This document shows, in pieces, positions 33,701 through 39,593 of a DNA stretch of 50,658 nt. The stretch comes from a virus. The notes under the pieces are model-generated. The model saw only the letters and a list, made by a program, of their open reading frames with translations. It did no database searches and was not told the origin of the DNA. The stretch is from positions 1-50,658 of IMG/VR virus record IMGVR_UViG_3300025834_000001; one strand, 5' to 3'. Within the stretch, counting starts at the first letter, position 1. Each line of letters starts with the position of its first letter. A program made the position numbers and the translations under genes.

Positions 33701-36082
33701 TGCGTCACGAGCTTCCTTGATCGCTGCCTTTAAATATTCGATATGGACTTCTTGCTGTGTGATAGTTTCTATATCCAACAATCTTTGGAGTATATTATTA
33801 GGGCCGCCTTGCTTCAATGGAGACCTATCTAATAATGTAGCGTATTCTTCTCTAAGATTCTTCAAAGCTGTTTCAGCGTTATCCAACGCTATAGACGCTT
33901 CTTTAACTTTATCATGTGCTGCTTTTGCTTTTACGTTACTTTTAATACTATCCTGCTGTCCTTCTGCACTTAATAAATCAGCTTTAGCTTTAGCCACTTT
34001 ATCCATGGCGACAGGAACCTCAGTAACAGAACGCCTATTGACTTCTAACATTGCTTCTTCTGGAGTTGCAAACTTTAATTTATATAATGTAGCTTCAACC
34101 CAGTGTTTGGTGTTAGTATATAAGTCTTGGGTAGATTTAGACATTTTGGTAAAACCCTCTGATCGAACAACAGTATCTAATACTCTATCAATTCTAGATA
34201 AATTTTTAGTTCCTTCCTCACCCATTAATTTTTCTGCTAATCTCTGCATTATCTTCTGCTGTCTGATAAATGCAGGGGGAACGATTGGATCCTCACTTAA
34301 GTTCTTAGTATAGTAATTGATATCGTCATAATGTTTTGCCATAGCTCGTTTAAATGCTCTGTCAAAGTTAGCTTCTGCTCGAAGTTCTTTATACACCCCT
34401 ACCCAGTAAGTGTGGTATCTCTCATACATTTCTGGATGATCCACAGCCAAATCTCTTAATTTACGTATTAAGTCTACCATGGTTGTAGCCTCTGGGTGGA
34501 GCTCTCTTACCTTTTGATCTACCAAAGTCCGCTGCATCTGAGATGTCATTTCAGAGTTTCTGGACGCAGCAAAACGGATGTCTCTCAACATCTTATCTAG
34601 ACTTGCAGCATTATGGGATATGCGATCATAATACTCTTTGAATTTAGTGTCTAATGCCATTGGAGGTCTATCATTACTTTTCATATATTTTAGAATTGCA
34701 TCGGCTCCTGCATCATCAACTAAAAATATATCTCTTATATTCCCCCGTAGTATATACATATTTTCTTGTACTGTATGTACCTCGTCAAACAAGCCACCTC
34801 TTAAGCTGTAAAGTGTTTTCTTAACTTCAGCAGTGTTAGACCTTATGGACTCTCTCAATAAACTTTCGTGTATTGCTTTGTAATCCATATCATCGCCTGT
34901 CTTGACTAGAGCTTGATTCAATGGCAATATTCCTCGTTCCATTGCGTCAAGAGCATCAACAGCACGTAGTATATTTAATGTGTTACGGGGAGTAAAGAAT
35001 GATTGTGCAATATTAACCATTCTGTTATTAGCTAATTGTTTTGCACCTCTAATGCCCTTGTATAATAAGTACCCTGTTGCTCCAACCGGTGTTCCGTTCA
35101 AAGCTCCTAGTAACATATTCTTCTCAAAGGCTTGTGCAGGTGCCAGAAGTTTAGATGTACTTTCTAGGATACGAATAGATTGGTCATCCAAGGCTTGTTT
35201 CCTCAGCAGTTCCCCAATCTGTTTCAAGGCATCCATACCTTCTGGGGTAGCCATATACCTTGCGGCGAAGTCATTGGACGCATGAAACTCTATACTTTTA
35301 ACTATGGCTTCATCAAATGTTTTATAGATTCCATTCTGTACAGCTTCGGTTGCTTCCTTAACTGTTTTCTTTATAAACTTTTCAGCCCCAGCTTCGGCCA
35401 CATCTACAACACCTTTAGCAGCCACATCTCCTAATGCAGTAGTCATTGCTTTTCTTAGACCTGCTTTAGTACCGGCTGTTACAGCTGACTTGGCCCCGAG
35501 TGTAACCCAGTTTAAAGGGTCTATGATAACTTCCATAAAGATATCTGCTGCCAGATTACCTGTATCGAAGTCGAAGTTCTTTCTACCCGGAGTATCATCA
35601 TCCCAACCTATGGCTTGTTTGAACCCGTCCCAACCGTAGCCTTGTGCTACAGCTTTGATAGGATTGGCTAGAATATCTATATTCTCTGTAAATGACATAA
35701 GGTTATTCAACGCCAAAGCAGTCCAATCATTTTCTTTGATTGGGCGTATGGTTGTTTTGTATAATACTTCAGCCATTCCTGGGATAATATTAAGGATTGG
35801 AATATCAGACATTCCACCCCACTTAAAATCTCTGGTTAAAGAGCTTGGATTTAATAGTGTGGAGAATATATCTGCAAAGGAATTCAGTTCAGTTGGATCA
35901 TTGTAGTTTATAAAAGGACGGTCTGGCATATCCCAAGGGGTTGACTTCCAGTAACCATAGGGGTTCTTATACTTATTATCATAAGGGTTCGGATATTTGT
36001 CACCATATGGAGAAGAAGAACTCTGGTATGAGTCCTTCTTTTCATATGAATTAGGATACTTATAGCTTACGAATTTAGCCAT
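27785..36082 (-). CDS. Giant internal virion protein with embedded DEDD exonuclease-like domain
   Basis: 2765 residues after AAGGAGAGAAAC; about 16% of the genome. The start is a Tyr/Pro/Lys low-complexity tract (NPYDNKYKNPYGYW), followed by long helical regions. At about 1230-1410 are YFDIETDG (Asp1235, Glu1237), FITWNGGDFDLPFL (Asp1360) and SHVDAMELY (Asp1407), the order of a DnaQ/RNase H_2-type 3'-5' exonuclease. The last ~80 residues are strongly basic and Ser/Tyr-rich (RSPKKKSSGKKYSSYSG). Position at the end of the late operon and size match ejected internal proteins of podoviruses. I see no RNA-polymerase or lysozyme motif. The exonuclease is inferred from motifs; ejection is inferred from context. 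Confidence 0.85.
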   Translation of the reverse strand: MAKFVSYKYPNSYEKKDSYQSSSSPYGDKYPNPYDNKYKNPYGYWKSTPWDMPDRPFINYNDPTELNSFADIFSTLLNPSSLTRDFKWGGMSDIPILNIIPGMAEVLYKTTIRPIKENDWTALALNNLMSFTENIDILANPIKAVAQGYGWDGFKQAIGWDDDTPGRKNFDFDTGNLAADIFMEVIIDPLNWVTLGAKSAVTAGTKAGLRKAMTTALGDVAAKGVVDVAEAGAEKFIKKTVKEATEAVQNGIYKTFDEAIVKSIEFHASNDFAARYMATPEGMDALKQIGELLRKQALDDQSIRILESTSKLLAPAQAFEKNMLLGALNGTPVGATGYLLYKGIRGAKQLANNRMVNIAQSFFTPRNTLNILRAVDALDAMERGILPLNQALVKTGDDMDYKAIHESLLRESIRSNTAEVKKTLYSLRGGLFDEVHTVQENMYILRGNIRDIFLVDDAGADAILKYMKSNDRPPMALDTKFKEYYDRISHNAASLDKMLRDIRFAASRNSEMTSQMQRTLVDQKVRELHPEATTMVDLIRKLRDLAVDHPEMYERYHTYWVGVYKELRAEANFDRAFKRAMAKHYDDINYYTKNLSEDPIVPPAFIRQQKIMQRLAEKLMGEEGTKNLSRIDRVLDTVVRSEGFTKMSKSTQDLYTNTKHWVEATLYKLKFATPEEAMLEVNRRSVTEVPVAMDKVAKAKADLLSAEGQQDSIKSNVKAKAAHDKVKEASIALDNAETALKNLREEYATLLDRSPLKQGGPNNILQRLLDIETITQQEVHIEYLKAAIKEARDAQRVTIGANGEIPDEVAMLKLIKDTLTKTGEANAKFTKVPFDITKHFQEFTYKIQIPKGVNITTFNKNLINQIYLGNIAKAVPEEQVGKILTNKGDIIQRSTGDVVGKYTDTPANDIPIDHADVGVKGVVRDADSPTGYRDKLIQGDEITKGAPIKDPMYLEQTWSRYTDALKSFDDKNLKTVTVVKEYLIVLRSIKTSMEHTLRKIKEDKTTNAFLELPFTKDEFATHAYKMMDMIDELSDSLIHSPIGNMNMKSVWYTYKFDQQQGFETMLVESNVHEAMEAVLDEINMVDTTTKGIEEVAELTDAMTMIQSSVANSRDFVSEVYGRISEVVAPDVRVAFLNSIHSSARNKITSEMTDDDISNAVYHIIQDTETQLQTILQDRSYKQDLFYLDPEFLAQVEGTPHTGRGDTHALELITQREFPELIKEMEEKGIRPIYFDIETDGRPNGDVTELVLRASGSKGVDVNEVIQMPERPPSAELMEELYSENEFFIKAFKKNPKTTYEKVYAKYMKSTATHHDKAQYELIEDALAPMFSYKKKIGARIGGPGETGKVRFITWNGGDFDLPFLKKILDREEARLRIDLSPEKFLVEVTRINAMRSLLQSKNVSHVDAMELYKKKLGAAEISREQKHVLSALTQKLFYRQKALVSGDSNFELDLLQLPDSKLLNLIDNVKGAFEKYELEHDGFRVSAPLLKNLSTLAYELRSVYLGIKNSNRAMAHQYVIAKRGAQYDDAILATRSAIYEPININQIYRSYVDADGVKHLNPAPLYGIKKNYDPIMVSRIAVDDIQNILRIVDDKQYIITFGKVINIVGRTADSIANTALFKRNPFTPEINELVANMIKAHPYLKHVKLNKDTLVDYATARFLLKSSMGEQFRAALDLLTDADSKAVVKLLLDFKNSRKLVFSENELNFRARQMDEFNKEFNKFHNEERPVDEFDVDQIYKLIDSVSVNTPQVDLVKIIDAVEDVYARQADFMNVLHQAANVASLGEAARALYDKRAALLKPSYMLGRKIAKDVRAFIKGDGSVDAEGFQKYMSYHKAVQHAMARQQMKIVLSFDEDTLAWALLRSKRMMKICILGFEQDMDVVDMFVAFQKKLTPEFTARTGIEFESNMVTVTEDIVNQHTIPDVIAKTPEVYNEIANLVTGKQYKNWDEIKEGLIEIRNRLHEEADIEVTDASKALRATKEKIDSCLFEASKSVRKLGDPKVLEDFLNSHLIKLYNSKFNNPKKVFIGDEIRLVLSRVRPDSSVVPTTLPRLNMAQALKESKLTGNLELSKLYMDVHAQQEILVGDKIDFSMGEIANPSLYEDYYNTFSDRLRQALPESDELLHHTRMDASDTFTSSIGSAKYRRIFQQGYPGSMAQGLINSAKYHAMTVDAVVGYMQLFFDEMHSINTGLLSKMDDIEIVKALKAAPEQRLVALIKDPKSKTGARVVELMIRNEADLAAARKLNPVFMHYQTYSKAFQTINDFHFDNMWLRTVQKFTYLSKMGYLMTGGAVFRNAVDAFVKNAIVTESPLEMMAFYGRALRDEGRYNTALKDIISHSKYNRIQLQSIDWYFSSANPQPSKMTREEFSRIHIFHQDGPAAGQAAEMNKAYQESFNQTYKGWGDKLKEAREKGDELSIDYYKQMIASKDRTVEHELWQTANIGVEFMLQPTQKVESIARYAEYLWALEKGGRSQSEAYTMVAKTHFEYGLKNPSEYIAELVIPFYTFTMRNLEFWIDVMSNNPRLFSMMGDTMRPIWNFDSIPQEELENNRSLQYSLLQGNIEFEDTNMTLKLNPSYMDVYNLLTQPPLRTDEGTIDGSMWNRVNAGLKYPITAMLLAMQDQEAQTNLQMAAAYLPAIGPLAQRIGEQIPRYSERLEGHPISQALSQIAPSVFGANMRWQPRSPKKKSSGKKYSSYSGAGKAYSKSGRRSYFKKYYPNQKAGRYESFFKKHYSKKGNSKQSMRMTKLTPKMLQFRLKDMFYYYR

Positions 36083-36097
36083 GTTTCTCTCCTTATT

Positions 36098-37396
36098 TTA
36101 ATGAAATTCCATAGGGACAAACTGTATGCCTTTTCCTGGGATAAGTTTATACTGCTCCGTTATTATCTTACCCTGTTGTGGAGAGCTCGAAGTGTACATA
36201 AACTTGGCGTCTTTGCCTGCTTGAGCTTGGCCTTCTTCAAGTGTAGCTACGATTCCTGCCTCTTTAAGAATCATCGCTGCTTGGCTTGGTTGCTTGTTTC
36301 TCAAAGCGTTCTGGTAGTCTGTCCAGAAATCACTTCCTGTCGCTGGATTAGTACCATTAGCGTTGTAGCTTGAACCACCTTTGTAACTTGCTGCGTTTAT
36401 TCTAGCTGCATCAGCCTGCCCTTTAGCGTTTATATTAGCTGCTTCAAGGGTACCTTTTAACTGTGTATCTGCTGTGTAGTTTCTAGCATTAGAATCAAGA
36501 GCACCAACACCATACTGTGTATCAGCGGCGTACTTACCTGCATCAATTCCTGCAAGACTTGTACCTGCACTATTGGCTGCCTGTAATGCAAGAACTGCAT
36601 TCTGTGCCATCGCTGCCTGTTCTTTATCGTTAAGCATTGCACCAGTCTGTGCCACATTAGTAGCCCCGGCTGCGTTAACTTGTGAATTCTGGAGAAGTGC
36701 TGACATCTCTTGTGCTGCCTGCATCCCTCTGGAAGCTCCAGTTGCTACAGCTGCTGCGTTTGATTTACGTATAATATCGGCTTGGGTCTGTTGCCCAGTG
36801 AAGATCGAATCCATAAACTGATTGGCTACCATCTTCTGTTGGCCTTGCTGTACTCCAAAGGATTTAGCAGTAGCATCATTGTAGATTCCTTCAATGGTGC
36901 CTCTGTCAGTTGTAATCCCATACAGTTTAGCAAGTGCTGCTGCACCTACCATATTAGCAGGATTCTGTGAAGGTGTAACCCCGGGGATCATTGGTGCTTC
37001 TGCAACTGCCCCTTGTGGCCTTGATGTTTCAACTCCACCTTTGTCGGTCATAAGATAATACTTTCCGTTCTCACTTACAACGGTGTCACCAACACCAACC
37101 CTAGATCCATTAGCATAGAAGGTTTGTCCCCCAGAGTTGTATCCCATAGCAGAAGTTCCATCTGCCTTAAATATTTCAGCTCCAAAAGATTTAGCTGCTG
37201 GGGCTGGAGTTGGAGTTGGAGTTGGAGCAGGTTTACCTGCATTAGAATACTGTGTTGCTACACCTGCTTGGGATCTAATAGCATTGGCTGCTTTATTAGC
37301 TGCAAGCATTCCTGCATCATCTTTATTCTTTTGTGCTTTTGCATACGCTGCACTTTGTGCTGCAATTAATTTAGTTTGTGCTGCTGTTAGTGCCAT
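36098..37396 (-). CDS. Ala-rich internal virion protein
   Basis: 432 residues after AGGAGGTGTATTA. It is very rich in Ala, Gln, Asn and Gly, with helices such as QTKLIAAQSAAYAKAQ and a Pro-Thr linker (PAPTPTPTPAPAAK). The C-terminal third (GSDFWTDYQNALRNKQPSQA) is less repetitive. It precedes the giant protein by 15 nt and ends the structural genes. Low-complexity Ala-rich proteins in this place are usually internal core or ejection proteins; no enzyme motif is visible. Confidence 0.75.
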   Translation of the reverse strand: MALTAAQTKLIAAQSAAYAKAQKNKDDAGMLAANKAANAIRSQAGVATQYSNAGKPAPTPTPTPAPAAKSFGAEIFKADGTSAMGYNSGGQTFYANGSRVGVGDTVVSENGKYYLMTDKGGVETSRPQGAVAEAPMIPGVTPSQNPANMVGAAALAKLYGITTDRGTIEGIYNDATAKSFGVQQGQQKMVANQFMDSIFTGQQTQADIIRKSNAAAVATGASRGMQAAQEMSALLQNSQVNAAGATNVAQTGAMLNDKEQAAMAQNAVLALQAANSAGTSLAGIDAGKYAADTQYGVGALDSNARNYTADTQLKGTLEAANINAKGQADAARINAASYKGGSSYNANGTNPATGSDFWTDYQNALRNKQPSQAAMILKEAGIVATLEEGQAQAGKDAKFMYTSSSPQQGKIITEQYKLIPGKGIQFVPMEFH

Positions 37397-37407
37397 TAAT
37401 ACACCTC

Positions 37408-37683
37408 CTATTCCCCGTCTACTTTATTAAAATTAGATAGCCCATTTGCACCCAAACTGACCGAGATTGATGTCAGCAGATAAAGCACTAGGTCAAAGGG
37501 AACGAATGTGCCTCCTTGAAATTGTACTAATAGGATTAGTATAAACGCTACTAAAGCCGAGTAGTATTTAGTTTCAAGGTATTTAATATATGGGAGTCCT
37601 TTTGTAAACTCCACAACCATAAACACAATTGTTACGAATGTTGCATACGCCGTGAGCAAATCCCATGTAATATAATCATTCAT
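37408..37683 (-). CDS. Holin-like membrane protein
   Basis: 91 residues with three hydrophobic segments (LLTAYATFVTIVFMVVEF, YYSALVAFILILLVQF and VLYLLTSISVSLGANG) and a charged tail. Length, topology and position between the endolysin/membrane pair and structural genes fit a phage holin. Start overlaps the stop of the preceding gene by 4 nt; GGAGCAGGACA supplies the ribosome site. Confidence 0.8.
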   Translation of the reverse strand: MNDYITWDLLTAYATFVTIVFMVVEFTKGLPYIKYLETKYYSALVAFILILLVQFQGGTFVPFDLVLYLLTSISVSLGANGLSNFNKVDGE

Positions 37684-38102
37684 TGTCCTGCTCCTTTTCT
37701 CGTTCGAGCACTAGTCTCCCGGGTGTTAGTACAATTTCTAACACGCTCTTTAATCTCTGTTGTATTTGCGAGTAAGGAATTAACTTGGAGTTCCATTCGA
37801 TCTACGTTAGCAACATGGTAATCCAACTTAGTTTCCATTTTACTTACCTGTCGTTCTAATGAGTTTATGGATGCAGTAGATGCTGCTTGCATATCACTCA
37901 TAGTTTTATTTAAGACATCTATGGCAGATCCTAATGCCTGCACTGCTTTTGAAAGTGTATCCCCAACACTCTTTAATGCTGGGATGAATTCTTTAATCAC
38001 AAAGAAGACAATTGCGAATATAATCCCGAGGGCTATGACGCCAGCTCCGAATGTTTCGATCTGCTGTAATGCACCCGTATTGTCTATTATTTGTTCTGCC
38101 AT
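37680..38102 (-). CDS. Membrane-anchored coiled-coil lysis accessory
   Basis: 140 residues after GTGAGGTGACTAG. One transmembrane helix (VIALGIIFAIVFFVIKEF, about 22-39) is followed by a long heptad region (LSKAVQALGSAIDVLNKTM, then LERQVSKMETKLDYHV). The layout recalls XhlA-like holin partners but with the membrane segment at the N-terminus. A promoter directly upstream and the overlap with the holin gene suggest joint expression for lysis. Confidence 0.75.
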   Translation of the reverse strand: MAEQIIDNTGALQQIETFGAGVIALGIIFAIVFFVIKEFIPALKSVGDTLSKAVQALGSAIDVLNKTMSDMQAASTASINSLERQVSKMETKLDYHVANVDRMELQVNSLLANTTEIKERVRNCTNTRETSARTRKGAGQ

Positions 38103-38147
38103 CTAGTCACCTCACTAACTTGCATTCGCAATAACTTCTATAGTCAT

Positions 38148-38176
38148 ATTTTAACATTTTTTGTATAATTATGCAA
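38148..38176 (-). promoter_or_regulatory. Lysis-module promoter
   Basis: Minus-strand TTGCAT (38176-38171), 17-bp spacer, TAAAAT (38153-38148), just after the endolysin stop. It shares the TTGCAT -35 of the terminase promoter and would drive the two membrane lysis genes and the internal proteins. Confidence 0.75.
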
Positions 38177-38179
38177 TGG

Positions 38180-39388
38180 TTACGCTATCCATGTCTTACC
38201 GAAATATTCTACCACTGCCTTGGCATAGGCTACCCCGAATGCTCCCTGCTCTGCCTTGGTATCAATGGCTTTGACATCGTTCACATTATCTAGGAACGCT
38301 GTCTCTATAATGATAGACGTAGCATAGATCTCTCGAAGGAACCCATAGTAGTCCTTGCCATAAGAGTTGAGTCTTGTCTTAACCCCTCTGCTGTTCTGCC
38401 CCAGTGCCTTGGCATACTTTTCACAAAGCAGTGCAAGTTTTAAACTGTCAGTACCAACGATTGATCTAAAGGCTTCAAACCCATCTCCACCGCCTGCATT
38501 GTTGTGGATTCCTATAGCAATATCTGGTTTGAACGCATTACATTCCTTGATTTCGTCAACCAATGGGTCGTACACATCACTGGTTCTGCTGAGTAAAGTA
38601 ATGTACCCTTGCTTTATCAATGCAGCGTTCAGTGCCAATGCCATAACAAGGTTTACATCCTTCTCATTGAGGCCGTTTGCAACAGCCCCAGAATCTGAAC
38701 CACCATGCCCTACCCCTATAAATATCTTCTTTTTTAAAGTAGTGGTTGGGGGAGCAACTGGATAATCAATCCCTTGAGTAGCAAAGCCCTGCTCGATATA
38801 TAGATTGTGCTTGCATTCTGCAGTGCTGCCATTGATTGCTGGGATATGCCCACCATCTCCAATGATGGCCAGCTCAAATCCTTGAGCCTTTACCCATAGG
38901 TTGATCTGGTAAGCACTCATGCTATGGATATAAATCTGGTAGCACTTACCTGCCTTCATGGCAATAACAGTATGGGCAGTCTTGCGTAACACGTCGGTAT
39001 AGTTGTAGTACTTTCCATTTTTATAGAACTTGGCAAAGCCTTCCACAGATGGTTTGTAATTACCTATCAGTCCTACACCACCAACAGCCCACAGTACGTT
39101 GGCTCTATCGGGAATTTCTGTGTCATACTTGTATCGTCCGTACCCGAATGTGCCATCTTTATATCTGTAGATTACTGATTCTGGGTACCCTAACCAAGCA
39201 TGGCAGGCAGACCCACATACAGCCTTGCCTTTATTTACAAGTATTGATCCTGGAATTTTCCCACTAGGCCATGTAAAACTAGCAGACATTGCATCCTTGT
39301 AATTCTTCAGTGGGCCATTAGGGTCAAACACCAGTAAATCATCACTTACTATTGCATGTTCATATCCTATCTTAATTGTCTTTGGCAT
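38180..39388 (-). CDS. Endolysin: N-acetylmuramoyl-L-alanine amidase with N-terminal glycosidase-like domain
   Basis: 402 residues after AAGGAGGCTATT. The C-terminal half (about 220-402) is Amidase_3, with zinc ligands in FIGVGHGGSDSGA (His), LNEKDVN (Glu), IGIHNNAGG (His) and catalytic Glu in IIETAFLDN. The N-terminal ~200 residues (LLVFDP, VNKGKAVCGSACHAW, AVGGVGLIGNY, IIGDGGHIPAINGS) resemble phosphodiester glycosidase (NAGPA-like) domains with their DGG turn, here GDGG. This would cleave a different wall-linked bond or bind the wall. No signal peptide, so holin-dependent release is expected. Confidence 0.88.
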   Translation of the reverse strand: MPKTIKIGYEHAIVSDDLLVFDPNGPLKNYKDAMSASFTWPSGKIPGSILVNKGKAVCGSACHAWLGYPESVIYRYKDGTFGYGRYKYDTEIPDRANVLWAVGGVGLIGNYKPSVEGFAKFYKNGKYYNYTDVLRKTAHTVIAMKAGKCYQIYIHSMSAYQINLWVKAQGFELAIIGDGGHIPAINGSTAECKHNLYIEQGFATQGIDYPVAPPTTTLKKKIFIGVGHGGSDSGAVANGLNEKDVNLVMALALNAALIKQGYITLLSRTSDVYDPLVDEIKECNAFKPDIAIGIHNNAGGGDGFEAFRSIVGTDSLKLALLCEKYAKALGQNSRGVKTRLNSYGKDYYGFLREIYATSIIIETAFLDNVNDVKAIDTKAEQGAFGVAYAKAVVEYFGKTWIA

Positions 39389-39402
39389 AATAGCCTCCTT
39401 AT

Positions 39403-39420
39403 AGGGGTATTGCTACCCCT
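39403..39420 (-). terminator. Perfect 7-bp hairpin between small gene and endolysin
   Basis: AGGGGTA and TACCCCT pair around TTGC, 15 nt before the endolysin start on the minus strand. No T-run follows, so it may attenuate or protect the endolysin message rather than stop it. Confidence 0.4.
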
Positions 39421-39434
39421 TTGATTTTACCTAA

Positions 39435-39593
39435 TTAGTCAACACTAATTCCTAAATATCCTTCAATTACTTCAATTCTTTTTAGCAAGTCGTTAGTTTT
39501 TGTGCTTTTTTTGTCAATTAGCTTTCGTTTTTCCTTAACACTATTCACCTTTTGAATCTCTTCATCAGACTTCACTTTCATTTTTTCTATCAT
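39435..39593 (-). CDS. 52-residue coiled-coil protein after the fibre gene
   Basis: ATG 39593 overlaps the fibre stop (ATGA) with GGGGAGG six bases upstream; the stop is at 39435. The product is Lys/Glu-rich and helical (MIEKMKVKSDEEIQKV, DLLKRIEVIEGYLGI). Short coiled-coil proteins behind fibre genes are sometimes fibre chaperones or trimer caps, and such a role is possible here. Confidence 0.7.
   Translation of the reverse strand: MIEKMKVKSDEEIQKVNSVKEKRKLIDKKSTKTNDLLKRIEVIEGYLGISVD

Noticed and set aside
33636-34313. 225-codon plus-strand ORF
   Set aside because: It lies wholly inside the 2,765-residue gene on the other strand, with no ribosome-binding site and a Ser/Leu/Ile-rich antisense composition.
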